From an uncultured Gammaproteobacteria bacterium (lineage in GTDB: Bacteria; Pseudomonadota; Gammaproteobacteria; Arenicellales; JAANXG01): a stretch of DNA of 64,000 bases. The DNA is taken from positions 62,001 to 126,000 of the forward strand of contig CAMYJT010000003.1 of the NCBI GenBank assembly GCA_947258785.1, given 5' to 3'. Positions 32,865-42,809 of the stretch are shown piece by piece. The position numbers were made by a program, and so were the translations under genes. Within the stretch, counting starts at the first letter, position 1. The number at the start of each line of letters is the position of its first letter. The notes beneath the pieces are model-generated. The model did not search any database. It had not been told where the DNA came from and saw only the letters and a program-made list of their open reading frames with translations.

Positions 32865-34706
32865 GTGACACAGGCAACCGGACCAGAGCCACAGGACGGT
32901 GTACTACCCGCAACGGACGCCGCTGGCGGCAAACGGCCGTTACTGGAGCAACGGATACAGGAACTCACCGCTCAGTTACAGGCTTTGGTGCACCGCGTTG
33001 AGGCCCTGGAGGCTGGGCGCCAGGCGCCGCTGCCCGCCGCCTCGGTACCCGCAGGACAGCCCGCGTCGATCGACTCCGAACCGGTGCCTGTCGAAGCCAC
33101 TGAACAGTTGTTTGCCTGGATGGGCCGGTCGTCTTTGCTGGCCCGGCTCGCGACCTTGTGCTTCCTGCTCGTAGTCGCCCTGATGGTGCGTACCGTCACC
33201 GATTACGGCCTGCTGGAAAAACCGCTCGGAGTGGTAATCGGTATGGTGTATTCATCGCTGCTGATGGCGATGGGCTGGTACCGCTACCGCCGCATCAGCC
33301 CCATGGCTCCGGTATACACCGCGTGTGCTGCGGTGCTGTTGTTCACGATCGTCGTGGAGACCCATGTGCGATTCGAGATCCTGTCCGTGCGTGACGCCCA
33401 CGCCTTACTGGCGGGTACCGCTATTGGCATGTCGATTATCGCGCACCGATATACCCGCGGTTTCCTGGTGCTGGTGGGCGTATTGGGCCTGATCGTCGCC
33501 GCGGCCGTTCTCAACATTCCGCAGCCCCACTACCCGTATCTGGGTGCACTGCTGCTGATCGCCAACGTATTGGCGTTTTTCGCGAGACGGCTGCCGCGCT
33601 GCGCCTGGTTGTGCTGGGTATTGCTGGTGCTCTCGATCGTTGTCATGCAGCTGTGGGCGCACCAGTTGTCCAGCTGGGGGGCAACGGCTCCGGGGCTTTA
33701 TCACAACTGGTTCCTGCCCTTGATCGGGCTGATTGGCGGCGTCTACGCCGCTACGGCCTTCGCCGGCACGCTGAACAACGCGCGGCGGCCGGCCGTGTTC
33801 GATCTGGCCGTGCCAACCATAAACGTCGTCTGGGTGTTCCTCGCGGTACGCCAGGTTGTGCTGGCCCAGCAGAGCGCCGCTTTCGCGGTCGGCGGCATAG
33901 GGATGGCCGTCGCCCTGATGCACCTGGGCGCCGCCGCTTGGCTCGGTTGGCGCAACCCACCCAGCGCGCCGGGTGCAAACGCCTTCGTGGTGGCCGGTGC
34001 GACATTGCTGGCGCTTGCGGTTCCAGTAGCGTCGGGCGACCTGGCCGCCTCGCTGTTGCTGCTGACGGCGCTGGGGTTTGGATTGGCGCTGCTGTCGCGC
34101 TCCTGGGAGACCGGCGCCGTGCGGGTGACCTCCTACGCCCTGCAGTCCTACGTGTGTATCGGTGTCGCGCTGCTGGTTGGGCACTACGCAACTCCGGTCT
34201 CGGCACCTGTCGCCGCACTGGTGGCGGCGGTCTGCGCGGCCGTCGCGCTACTGCACTACCGATGGTGCCGCACCCATGCCCCCCCGAACAATTCGTTTTT
34301 CTTCTCGCGCCTCGATCCGTCCGATCGCATCGCCGTCGTTCTGCTGCTGGCGGCGTTGAACCACGGATTCTTTACGGTGAGCATTGGGATTGATGAATTC
34401 ATCGCACGCCTGCCGGTGGACCATGACAACGCCTTTAGCGGAGCGCAGTCAGTCATCATCAACAGTTCAGCGGCGGTGCTCATGTTGCTCGCATTTGCAC
34501 GCAAAAACAACGAGATCCGTAATGTCGCCGTACTGGTCACCCTGGTCGGGGCCGTCAAGGTATTCCTGCTCGATCTGCTGAGCACGCACGGACTCCCGTT
34601 GGTGTTTAGCGTGCTGTCCTTCGGACTGGCCGCCGCGCTGCAGTCGTTTCTGCTGAGCCGTTGGCGGCGCCCGGCCCCACATCCGGCCTCTGCCACCGAA
34701 ACTTGA
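32865..34706 (+). CDS. DUF2339-like polytopic membrane protein
   Basis: A 613-residue protein. A coiled-coil N-terminus (PLLEQRIQELTAQLQALVHRVEALEAG) is followed by more than a dozen hydrophobic segments through to the end. The layout matches DUF2339-type membrane proteins with a helical N-terminal tail and a long hydrophobic array. The function is unknown; wall or exopolymer roles have been proposed for relatives. The GTG at 32865 is the start. It ends one base before the AAA ATPase stop on the other strand (34706/34707), leaving no room for a terminator between them. Confidence 0.72.
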   Translation: MTQATGPEPQDGVLPATDAAGGKRPLLEQRIQELTAQLQALVHRVEALEAGRQAPLPAASVPAGQPASIDSEPVPVEATEQLFAWMGRSSLLARLATLCFLLVVALMVRTVTDYGLLEKPLGVVIGMVYSSLLMAMGWYRYRRISPMAPVYTACAAVLLFTIVVETHVRFEILSVRDAHALLAGTAIGMSIIAHRYTRGFLVLVGVLGLIVAAAVLNIPQPHYPYLGALLLIANVLAFFARRLPRCAWLCWVLLVLSIVVMQLWAHQLSSWGATAPGLYHNWFLPLIGLIGGVYAATAFAGTLNNARRPAVFDLAVPTINVVWVFLAVRQVVLAQQSAAFAVGGIGMAVALMHLGAAAWLGWRNPPSAPGANAFVVAGATLLALAVPVASGDLAASLLLLTALGFGLALLSRSWETGAVRVTSYALQSYVCIGVALLVGHYATPVSAPVAALVAAVCAAVALLHYRWCRTHAPPNNSFFFSRLDPSDRIAVVLLLAALNHGFFTVSIGIDEFIARLPVDHDNAFSGAQSVIINSSAAVLMLLAFARKNNEIRNVAVLVTLVGAVKVFLLDLLSTHGLPLVFSVLSFGLAAALQSFLLSRWRRPAPHPASATET

Positions 34707-36218
34707 TTATTTGAAGCCGACGCCTTTCTCGCGTTTTGACGCCGGTGTTGCGCGGTCGTACGACCAATCGCGAAGGTGCTTGACCTGCTCGTGCATTGTT
34801 TTTGAAAGCGGGACGATGCGGCTGGCGGCGTTGGATATGTCGCGTTCATTGAATTCGCGATTTCGCGAAAATGCGTCCACTCTGGCTGCCTTGACCAGCC
34901 CTTCGATTTCGGCGCCGGTCCAACCCTGCGTCATCGCCGCCAGGTACGCCATGTCGAAACGGTCTACGTTACCGCCGTTCAGCTCGATGTGGATACGGAT
35001 GATCTCCTCCCGTTCCTTGTCGATCGGCAGGTCGAGGAAAAAGACCTGGTCAAAACGCCCCTTTCTGATCATCTCCGCCGGCAGCTTCTGGATCCGGTTA
35101 GCAGTGGCCGCGACAAACACCGAGGTCGGTTTTTCCTGCATCCAAGTCAGAAAGCTGGAAAATATATTGACATTGCCTCCGGTCGACGGCCCTTCATCGT
35201 AGCCGAAGGCATTTTCGATCTCATCGATCCACAGCACGACCGGAGCAATGCTTTCGGCAACGCGAATCGCGCGGTCGAAAGCGAACTCCGGTGTCCCGTA
35301 GGCGCCCGAGAGCACCAAATTCATATCTAGCCTAACCAGCTGCAGTTCCCACGCTGTGGAAATCGTCTTCGCCGCAAGGCTTTTACCGCAGCCACTGACA
35401 CCCATGAACAATACTCCGGACGGCATCGGAATACCGGCGTCGTGCGCCTCCTTGCTGAACAACTTGCCGCGGGCAATGACCCACTTTTTGAGGTTCTCGA
35501 GACCGCCGATTTGGTCCATTGTAGAGCGTTGCGGCACAACCCTGAGACAACTTTCCTTGAGCAGCACCTGAGCCTTCTCATCGTAGATCTCCGGCAGGAC
35601 CTCGTCCAACTCGAATTTCTTCTCGCCGATGAGGCGAAAAAACAGGTGCCGCACCTCGTTCAACGCCAAACCCCGCATTGCTGCCGCACACTTGTACAAC
35701 CAGTCCTCATCCAGTGTGTCCGGCAACTTCGTCTCCTCGGTTACCGAGGACAAGTAGTTGAAGATCTCCTCGTCGTTGGGCAGATTCACCTCGATCAAGA
35801 AGACTTCTTTCTTCAGATCCTCGGGGATCTTCGCGAGTGGGTGCATCAGCATGATATACGTGTCACGTTCGGCAAGCTGGTCGTAAAGATCCCGCAGTGC
35901 ACGCACAACATCCTTGCTCTCTTCGAAATAGGCAGGGAAATCCTTCATCAGATAGATGTGGTCCTGCGACGCGGATGCGACAAACTGCAGCGCCTCGAGT
36001 GGATCTTTAATTTCCTTCAAGGCGCCGCCGTTAGTGTGAAATCCGCGGGCTGCGGTCCACATAACCACTGATCTGTCGTCGCGGTAGTGAGATTTGGCAA
36101 TATCCCGCAATGCGTGTTCTATACGCTCCTCTTCCCAGCTCACCAGGTAAACAATCGGGTATCGAGACGAAATTGCCCGCTCGATTTTCGTCGTAACCGC
36201 CTCTGAAAGATTCCACAT
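34707..36218 (-). CDS. Ycf46-like AAA ATPase
   Basis: A 503-residue AAA protein. The N-terminal region (1-230) has YPIVYLVSWEEERIEHALRDIA, resembling the Ycf46 family. A single AAA module follows: GVLFMGVSGCGKSLAAK (Walker A, 269-284), VVLWIDEIENAF (Walker B, 327-338) and sensor/arginine-finger residues in AATANRIQKLPAEMIRKGRFDQVFFLDLP. Ycf46-like ATPases are kept in cyanobacteria and many proteobacteria; a photosynthesis or CO2-uptake link is reported for cyanobacteria, but no partner here supports it. No membrane segment is seen. Confidence 0.88.
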   Translation of the reverse strand: MWNLSEAVTTKIERAISSRYPIVYLVSWEEERIEHALRDIAKSHYRDDRSVVMWTAARGFHTNGGALKEIKDPLEALQFVASASQDHIYLMKDFPAYFEESKDVVRALRDLYDQLAERDTYIMLMHPLAKIPEDLKKEVFLIEVNLPNDEEIFNYLSSVTEETKLPDTLDEDWLYKCAAAMRGLALNEVRHLFFRLIGEKKFELDEVLPEIYDEKAQVLLKESCLRVVPQRSTMDQIGGLENLKKWVIARGKLFSKEAHDAGIPMPSGVLFMGVSGCGKSLAAKTISTAWELQLVRLDMNLVLSGAYGTPEFAFDRAIRVAESIAPVVLWIDEIENAFGYDEGPSTGGNVNIFSSFLTWMQEKPTSVFVAATANRIQKLPAEMIRKGRFDQVFFLDLPIDKEREEIIRIHIELNGGNVDRFDMAYLAAMTQGWTGAEIEGLVKAARVDAFSRNREFNERDISNAASRIVPLSKTMHEQVKHLRDWSYDRATPASKREKGVGFK

Positions 36219-36501
36219 GAGTCAATGTCGGCAGAGTGAGAAAATTTATCCAACCAACCGGGCAACACGATGCCCCCGGCGGATACCATCAACACCGCGT
36301 CAGCCGGTGGTTCATCCAAACCGATCTGTGTATCGTATCCGGAAATGGCATGTAGAATCACCGGTAGTCCTTGTTCCCGAATGCGGCAACGGATTCTTCA
36401 GCTAGTATAGCTCTAGATACAATCCTTGTTGGGCGTGCCCGCCCCCACGGTGCTCTTCAACGTCAACGTCCATCATATCATCAACCGAATCATTCGGCTC
36501 T

Positions 36502-37761
36502 TCAATCCGCCGCGTCGGCCTCATCCTCTATATGCGGGAGCTCCAGGGACGGTATTGACTCGATCGAGCTACCGGCTATGCCCTTAACAGCGGCATACAT
36601 GTCAATGGTATTGTTGACGATTCGTTCGATCTGCTTTTCACGCGACTTCCATATTCGCTGCATCGCTTTCTTCTCACGATCGAGATCACGCTGCAAATGT
36701 GAAAAACCGTCGACGATCGCCTCGATGCGCTGCGTGAATTCCGCGCCGGTGAGATACCGGTAAAGCATCTCCAGTTTGTCGCCTTTGTTTTCCTGGGCCT
36801 CTTTAGCGGAGTGGGTACGCACCAGCATCTCCCGCAGCACGAGCGCCAGGCCTTTTATCTCCTGAAAGTTGCAGACCCACACACCGTCCTTTTGACCGAA
36901 ACGTTTCAGGTCAACCGGCATGGCTTCGGTGACGATCACCGCGATTTCTGCGCCCTGATCAGCCTGGTCCTGCTTCAGTTTTCCAATCCAGTCGTCGTTG
37001 AACGATTTGGTGCGCTTACTCTCAAAGATGATCTTCCCGCAGTTGCGCTGAAGACTATCGACTACAGTTTGAACGACGTCAGCGCCCCGCACCCCTTTCG
37101 GCACCTCATCAATCCTATCGAAGGGAAACTGCCGGCGCAGCATCTCTTCCAGCGCCAGCTCCTGAACCTCACCCTGCAGTTGCACCGAACCCTGCTCCGC
37201 CTTGCGCTTCATCTCTCCGATAAGCCGTTTTTGATCGGCCAGTTGTTTTTCATATTCTTTGAACCGCAACTCGCTCTTCTCAGCCTCTACCGATCGAATC
37301 TTGTGCTCGAGTTCAGATTGGCGCTCCAGAAGCGTTCGGTCGATGTCAATCTGCAGGCGCTCCTGCGCTTCCTTGAGACTGGCCTCCCGCTGCAGGAGTT
37401 CGACCTCTTGCTTCTTCAAACGCATATTTTCGTCCCGTCGCGATCGGTTCTCTTCTTCGAGCGTCGCCAATTTCTGGACGAATTCCTCCTTCGCCTTGAC
37501 TCGTTCCGCCTCCGCCAGAGCTGCCAGTTGTGCTTCAACCCGTTTAGCGATCAACAACTCCTGGTCCGCGCTCTGCTCTACCAGCCGTTGCCGCTCCTTC
37601 TCGAGAGCGGCTCGCTGTTGGTTGATCAACGCCGCCTGGGTAGCGGTTTTTTCCTGATAGTCCTTCTCCAGCCTGGCCAGCAACTGCTTTTCCAGTGCCT
37701 GTTCGGCGTAGAATTGATGGCCGCAGTGGGGACAAGTAATCTGTGAGGTCGCATTTTTCAT
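36502..37761 (-). CDS. DUF2130 domain protein
   Basis: A 419-residue DUF2130 protein. A zinc ribbon (ITCPHCGHQF) opens it, followed by a long coiled coil (about 30-210, rich in E, K and Q). The DUF2130 core contains EMLRRQFPFDRIDEVPKGVRGADVVQTV and GKIIFESKRTKSFNDDWIGKLKQDQ, a PD-(D/E)xK-like nuclease core with acidic and Lys residues. Nuclease function is predicted from that motif; the role is unproven. The start is ATG 37761 (MKNATSQITCPHCG). Confidence 0.88.
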   Translation of the reverse strand: MKNATSQITCPHCGHQFYAEQALEKQLLARLEKDYQEKTATQAALINQQRAALEKERQRLVEQSADQELLIAKRVEAQLAALAEAERVKAKEEFVQKLATLEEENRSRRDENMRLKKQEVELLQREASLKEAQERLQIDIDRTLLERQSELEHKIRSVEAEKSELRFKEYEKQLADQKRLIGEMKRKAEQGSVQLQGEVQELALEEMLRRQFPFDRIDEVPKGVRGADVVQTVVDSLQRNCGKIIFESKRTKSFNDDWIGKLKQDQADQGAEIAVIVTEAMPVDLKRFGQKDGVWVCNFQEIKGLALVLREMLVRTHSAKEAQENKGDKLEMLYRYLTGAEFTQRIEAIVDGFSHLQRDLDREKKAMQRIWKSREKQIERIVNNTIDMYAAVKGIAGSSIESIPSLELPHIEDEADAAD

Positions 37762-37968
37762 CAGCTTGCCGCGATGCCTGAGGTCCAGCTTTATCCGCCA
37801 CCATACACCCAATCCGTCCGTTTCGCCGACAGATACGGCGATGGCGCCAGCGTATTACTCGATCTGTTGACATTTTATGCGAGATGTCCGGGATAATCAG
37901 GACCATGACGGCCTTGCCCTCAGCGGGTTATTCTTCGCCCGCATCGTCTTGTGAATCCCGTCGTGATT

Positions 37969-38391
37969 ATGATCAGAATCACCCCCGATATTTCTCTGGA
38001 TGAGAACGAAATCGTTTGGAAATTCGTTGGCGCATCGGGCCCCGGCGGTCAGCACGTTAATAAAGTCGCCACTGCCGTACAGCTGCGCTTTGACGTCGCA
38101 CATACCCCATCGCTGCCGGAGGCGGTTCGTTTACGCCTGCAGAAACTGGCTGGCGGTCGGCTCACCAAACACGGCGTAATCGTTATCGATGCTCGGCGCT
38201 TCCGAACTCAGGAGCGCAATCGTCGAGACGCCCTCGAGCGCTTGATGTCACTGGTCCGCAGGGCGCTGGAACCGACCAAGTCCCGGATCCGGACGCAACC
38301 CAGTGCGGCCTTTCAGCGGCGGCGTGTCGAGCAGAAACGCCGCCGCGGAGCACAGAAAAAGGCCCGCGCGAAGCACGATCTGCCTGAGTGA
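37969..38391 (+). CDS. arfB: Alternative ribosome-rescue factor ArfB (peptidyl-tRNA hydrolase, GGQ)
   Basis: A 140-residue class I release-factor-like protein with the GGQ loop GPGGQHVNKVATAVQLRFDV and a highly basic C-terminal tail (AAFQRRRVEQKRRRGAQKKARAKHD) that enters the empty mRNA channel. It hydrolyses peptidyl-tRNA on stalled ribosomes. The length and tail match ArfB/YaeJ rather than full release factors. The start is ATG 37969 (MIRITPDISLDENEIVWKF) by family comparison; GTG 37951 is upstream in frame. Confidence 0.93.
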   Translation: MIRITPDISLDENEIVWKFVGASGPGGQHVNKVATAVQLRFDVAHTPSLPEAVRLRLQKLAGGRLTKHGVIVIDARRFRTQERNRRDALERLMSLVRRALEPTKSRIRTQPSAAFQRRRVEQKRRRGAQKKARAKHDLPE

Positions 38392-38667
38392 GCGCCGGCG
38401 GGATGGATCGACGCCGGCGTCGCTTCATCGCCGAACGGTGTGTGCGACCGGGTACTCAGCGGCACCCTTCGGCCGGCCACCGGTTGGTATAAGCTGCGCG
38501 TCCCGGGGGGGGTTAGGCAAACCGATCCGCGCAGGCTTACCCCGGATACTCGGCACCTGCCCCAGCGTCCTGACGCAAACTTTGTTCCGGTCGCCTAATA
38601 TGATTAGTATAGTGTGCAGACATAACCTGACTCGCCATCGGAGGATCGAGTAAGGAGGCCCGTTACC

Positions 38668-41025
38668 ATGGCCCAGACTGCCCCCAATGTCAGCGATCGA
38701 CAGAAGGGTGCGACCGTCGCCGTGTCACCCTATGAGGGTACCGGTCAACTCGATCTCGGCCATGATTTTGATGTACGCCGCTCCACCTACGAATGGTCGG
38801 TGCGCCTGTTCAAGGCGCTTCAGAAGATCCTCAAGGTAAATGTAAAGCTACATCAAACCGACGATCAGATTCGCCAGGGGGAGATCTTTCTTTTCAATCA
38901 CTTCGCCCGCTTCGAGACGTTCATTCCGCAGTACCTCATCTACGTCGAAACTGGCGCGATGTCCCGGTCGGTAGCGGCCAGCGAGTTCTTCGTCAAAGGC
39001 GATCCGTTCTCGAATTATCTGCTAAACGCCGGGGCGGTGCCTCACACGCTGCCGAATCTGCTCCCGTTTCTCGCCGCAGAGGTCCTGCGCGGGCGGAAGG
39101 TGATCGTGTTTCCCGAGGGAGGCATGGTCAAGGACCGCCGGGTTCTGGACAAGCATGGAAAATACAGCGTCTATTCGCGAGTATCCAGGGAACGGCGTAA
39201 ACACCACACCGGACCCGCTGTGCTGGGCCTCGCGCTGGACCTATTCAAGCGCGCGGTCCTGGAGCATTACCGCCGTGGTAACAATGATTTGCTTCAACAG
39301 TGGACCGAACAACTGCGACTCGACAATGTGGAGCAATTATTGGCTGCGGCCCGGCGCCCCACCACTATCGTGCCCGCCAACATTACCTTTTATCCGATCC
39401 GTGTCAGCGATAACCTGCTCCGCAAGGGCGCTGAACTCCTAAGCCGCGGATTGAGCCGACGCATGACTGAAGAGTTGATGATCGAAGGCAATATTCTACT
39501 CAAGCACACCGACATGGACGTCCGCCTCGGTGAACCGATTCTACCGGGTCAATTTTGTCGTTGGTTCGACAAATCACTGTTGAGTCGTTTCACGTCATCT
39601 ATCCGTGCGCTGGAGCAAGCCTTTATTCAGCACACCTCAACGGAAGGGCTGGGGTTTCGGTTCATTGCCCACAGAATGTCACGTAGCGTGCTTCGCGTAC
39701 GAGACGAATACATGCACCGCATGTATTCAAATGTCACCGTCAATTTGAGTCATCTCGCCTCGCGAATCGTCCTCAATCTGGTCGAGAGGGGACGCACCGA
39801 GATCAACCAACGCGAATTTCACCGGATGTTGTACCTGTCGGTGAAACAGCTGCAAGACTCCGACACCGTCCACCTGCATCGAAGTCTTTGTAATCCGGAG
39901 ACCTACGCTGGCCTGCTGGATGAGGACTGCGCCGGATTATCGCAATTCGTGAACATGGCCTCATCACTCCAGCTGCTTGAGAGCGCGGATGGCGTTTACC
40001 GGTTCCTGCCTAAACTACGAGAAGAATTCACGTTTGATGAGATACGTCTGGAGAACTTGGTTGCGGTGTACGCCAATGAAGTTGCGCCGCTGACCCGTGT
40101 CAGTAAAACCATAACCACCGCCGCGCGGCATTCCAAAACGCTGTCTTCAGCACAAATCGCACGGCTACGGTTCGATGACGAGTGCCTCAGCCTGGCGTGG
40201 GACAGGCGACAATACTCAAAGCCGCGGTACACCGCGATCAACGATCTGGAAATCGCCCGTGCTGATCCATCGCCTTTCCTGCTCGAATCCAAATCCGGAC
40301 GGGGCGTCGGTGTCGTGCTGGTACACGGATTTTTAGGTTCACCGGCCGCCGTACGTGGTTTTGGTGACAGACTCGCATCCCTCGGCCATTCGGTGCTGGG
40401 TGTACGGTTGAAAGGGCATGGGACATCGCCGTGGGATCTGCGGGACCGGGCCTGGGAAGACTGGCTGGGCTCGGTCCAACGCGGCTTCCGGATTATGTCG
40501 GCCCTGGCCGAGCAAATCGTCGTCGTTGGATTCTCCACCGGCGGGGCGCTGGCACTGCGTCTGGCCGCCGACCTACCGGAAAGACTGGCGGGTGTCGCAG
40601 CGGTCGCGGTGCCCCTGAAGTTCCAAAACAAAAACATGATCTTTGTACCCCTTGTGCATGCTGCGAATCGCTTACTGCGCTGGATCTCCACCTACGAGGG
40701 CATCATGCCGTTTCGCCTCAACGATAACTCCGAGCAGCCAGATATCAACTATCGACATATGCCGATCCGGGGCCTCTACGAGCTGCATCGAATGGTGGAC
40801 GATTTGGAAAATCATCTGGATGCGGTGTGCTGTCCAGTTCTGCTGTTGCAAGGCGACACCGATCCGGTAGTCGTGCCGAAAAGCGCCGAAATAATCCTCG
40901 ATAAGCTGACTAACACAAATCGATCCTTAAAGATCATCCCCTCCCAACAACACGCAATTCTGACCGAGGATACCGGGGGGACACAGCAAGTCATCTTGGA
41001 CTTCATCGATACAATACCGTGCTAG
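38668..41025 (+). CDS. Fused glycerol-phosphate-type acyltransferase and alpha/beta hydrolase
   Basis: A 785-residue two-domain protein. The N-terminal half resembles PlsB/PlsC acyltransferases: FNHFARFETFIPQYL (residues 76-90) with NHxxRFE at the catalytic position (normally HxxxxD) and VIVFPEGGMVKDRR (145-158). The C-terminal domain (about 545-785) is an alpha/beta hydrolase of the esterase/lipase group: VVLVHGFLGSP, VVGFSTGGAL (Ser623 nucleophile), LQGDTDPVV (Asp732) and SQQHAI (His762). The fusion suggests acyl transfer coupled to acyl hydrolysis or exchange on a membrane lipid. HxxxxE in place of HxxxxD is unusual. No membrane segments are seen. Confidence 0.85.
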   Translation: MAQTAPNVSDRQKGATVAVSPYEGTGQLDLGHDFDVRRSTYEWSVRLFKALQKILKVNVKLHQTDDQIRQGEIFLFNHFARFETFIPQYLIYVETGAMSRSVAASEFFVKGDPFSNYLLNAGAVPHTLPNLLPFLAAEVLRGRKVIVFPEGGMVKDRRVLDKHGKYSVYSRVSRERRKHHTGPAVLGLALDLFKRAVLEHYRRGNNDLLQQWTEQLRLDNVEQLLAAARRPTTIVPANITFYPIRVSDNLLRKGAELLSRGLSRRMTEELMIEGNILLKHTDMDVRLGEPILPGQFCRWFDKSLLSRFTSSIRALEQAFIQHTSTEGLGFRFIAHRMSRSVLRVRDEYMHRMYSNVTVNLSHLASRIVLNLVERGRTEINQREFHRMLYLSVKQLQDSDTVHLHRSLCNPETYAGLLDEDCAGLSQFVNMASSLQLLESADGVYRFLPKLREEFTFDEIRLENLVAVYANEVAPLTRVSKTITTAARHSKTLSSAQIARLRFDDECLSLAWDRRQYSKPRYTAINDLEIARADPSPFLLESKSGRGVGVVLVHGFLGSPAAVRGFGDRLASLGHSVLGVRLKGHGTSPWDLRDRAWEDWLGSVQRGFRIMSALAEQIVVVGFSTGGALALRLAADLPERLAGVAAVAVPLKFQNKNMIFVPLVHAANRLLRWISTYEGIMPFRLNDNSEQPDINYRHMPIRGLYELHRMVDDLENHLDAVCCPVLLLQGDTDPVVVPKSAEIILDKLTNTNRSLKIIPSQQHAILTEDTGGTQQVILDFIDTIPC

Positions 41026-41267
41026 CCGCTCACCAACCGCCTGTTCCCCGGAACTTCGTCCCGCCCTCGCAGTCGCCGTGCATCCCAGTGAACGCTGCGG
41101 TGACACGGACTGACAGACCGCTCGTACCGGTCTAGCCCTCACCGCGTATTGAGTGCTTAAATTGAGGTTCGAGCGCTAAGCCCAGTCCTGCTTGTCGGTA
41201 CTTAATGCGCGCGCGAGCCGGGGTGGGTCAAGCAGCGACTGACGAGTGCATTTCGGGAGGGTCTTCA

Positions 41268-42365
41268 GTGCCGACTCAGCAACCGACCGGTTCACCGCGG
41301 CCTAAGCGTACGCGGCGGAAAATCCGGTTTCCGTTTCTGCTGGCCGCAGTCATCCTGCTGCCGGACGCGGTGTTGGGCTTGCCTGCGACCGCCGCGAACG
41401 AACCGACCGAGGTCCACGGTTTCGGGCCCAATCCTGGCAACCTCCGCATGTGGGTCTACCTGCCCAGGGAGCTTCCGCCCGCACCGCCGCTGGTGGTGGC
41501 CCTGCACGGCTGTCGTCAGCAGGCCGCGGATTATGATCATGAAACCGGGTGGGTCCAGTACGCCGACGCCTTCAAGTTCGCACTGCTGTTACCGGAGCAG
41601 AAAATCGGCTGGTGGCTCGGAAACAATCCGGCGGGGTGCTTCAACTGGTTTTACCGCGGCGACCAGGCTCGCGGACGCGGCGAGGTTTTGTCAATAAAGC
41701 AAATGATCGACAAGGCGATCGCCGACTACGCCGTCGACGCCCAGCGCGTCTACGTAACCGGTCTGTCAGCGGGAGCGGCCATGACCGCGGTGATGATCGC
41801 CGCGTATCCAGAATCCTTCGCCGGCGGTGCCATCATTGCCGGTATCCCCTACGGTTGCTCCCGCGTACCGAGCTACGTCCCCCACGTATCAATGTCGATG
41901 ATGTCCCACTGGCTGTTCTACACCGACCCGTTTGTTTGCATGAATCCCGGCCTCGATCTAACCGCCAGCAACTGGGGCGATCGGGTGCGTGCGGCGACCG
42001 GCCGTGTACCCCGCCGATGGCCGATCGTCTCGGTCTGGCAGGGTGACACCGATACCACGGTCGCCAGGGCCAACGCCATTGAGTTGATTGAACAGTGGAC
42101 CGACGTGCACGGCACCGACGCAGTGCCGGACCTCGAGGACACAGTCAACAGCCATCCCCATCGCGTCTATCACGACACCGACGGCACCGCAGTGGCGGAG
42201 CTGTACCTTATCCGAGGCGCCGGCCACGGGACTCCCATTGATCCGGTGTCGGACCACCCCGGAACCGAGGCGTCCGATCGCTGCGGCACCCGCGCCGACT
42301 ACATGCTGCCGGTAGGGATCTGTGCCAGCTATTACATTGCCAGGTTTTGGGGACTCATCCCCTGA
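41268..42365 (+). CDS. Esterase of the PHB depolymerase family (exported)
   Basis: A 365-residue exported esterase. An N-terminal hydrophobic segment (RFPFLLAAVILLPDAVLGLPATAA) is a signal peptide. The alpha/beta hydrolase core has PLVVALHGCRQQAADY (oxyanion region), VYVTGLSAGAAMTAVM (nucleophile Ser), WQGDTDTTVA (Asp) and IRGAGHGTPID (His). It resembles LpqC/PHB-depolymerase family enzymes that cleave polyester or feruloyl esters. The start is GTG 41268 with GGGAGG upstream (41255-41260), better than the ATG at 41205. The phasin at 7329 gives PHA context. Confidence 0.9.
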   Translation: MPTQQPTGSPRPKRTRRKIRFPFLLAAVILLPDAVLGLPATAANEPTEVHGFGPNPGNLRMWVYLPRELPPAPPLVVALHGCRQQAADYDHETGWVQYADAFKFALLLPEQKIGWWLGNNPAGCFNWFYRGDQARGRGEVLSIKQMIDKAIADYAVDAQRVYVTGLSAGAAMTAVMIAAYPESFAGGAIIAGIPYGCSRVPSYVPHVSMSMMSHWLFYTDPFVCMNPGLDLTASNWGDRVRAATGRVPRRWPIVSVWQGDTDTTVARANAIELIEQWTDVHGTDAVPDLEDTVNSHPHRVYHDTDGTAVAELYLIRGAGHGTPIDPVSDHPGTEASDRCGTRADYMLPVGICASYYIARFWGLIP

Positions 42366-42570
42366 CCACCCAGCCGGCGCACGGGTGCACGCCGCCCAGG
42401 CCAGGGACACCAATTTCACCGGAGACACTGCCAATTTTTGTCAGACCCGCTGACCTAAACCGTACGTACCACAAAAAACGCCTTTTGTCGGATTCTTTTG
42501 GCCGATTGTCGAATTGGCCTAAGCAATTGATTTTACATGGCTGATCTTTGGGTACGCTCGCCGGACTCTC

Positions 42571-42588
42571 TTGGCACGCTTTCTGCTT
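42571..42588 (+). promoter_or_regulatory. Candidate sigma-54 promoter upstream of rpoS
   Basis: TTGGCACG-CTTT-CTGCTT matches the -24/-12 consensus TGGCACG-N4-TTGC(A/T), with GG at 42573-42574 and GC at 42585-42586 exactly ten bases apart. Transcription would begin near 42598, giving a leader of about 250 nt before rpoS, or about 35 nt before a short frame at 42633. No RpoN activator gene is seen nearby. Confidence 0.5.
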
Positions 42589-42632
42589 ATTAATTCGTAT
42601 CACCCAATAAAGCAAACTGCACGATCGATTCA

Positions 42633-42809
42633 ATGGGGGTGTCTGAGGTGCTGGGAAGTCGCGGCCAGGGATTCGGCCGCGCATTTTTCCGTGGCCTGGT
42701 GGCGCACAACCCATCGGTCGCTGAGGCAGGCGACCGGCAAGCCGCTGAGCGCAGCTGGGACAGCCCTGACGACCGTGCGGATCGGCGTAGACGACGAGCC
42801 GTTGTGTAG
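42633..42809 (+). CDS. Possible 58-aa protein
   Basis: ATG 42633 opens a 58-codon frame (MGVSEVLGSRGQGFGRAFFR, then GLVAHNPSVAEAGDRQ, ending in an Arg-rich tail and stop at 42809). It follows the sigma-54-like promoter by 35 nt and precedes rpoS by 39 nt. There is no clear ribosome binding site and I know no family, so it may be chance in leader RNA. Confidence 0.25.
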   Translation: MGVSEVLGSRGQGFGRAFFRGLVAHNPSVAEAGDRQAAERSWDSPDDRADRRRRRAVV

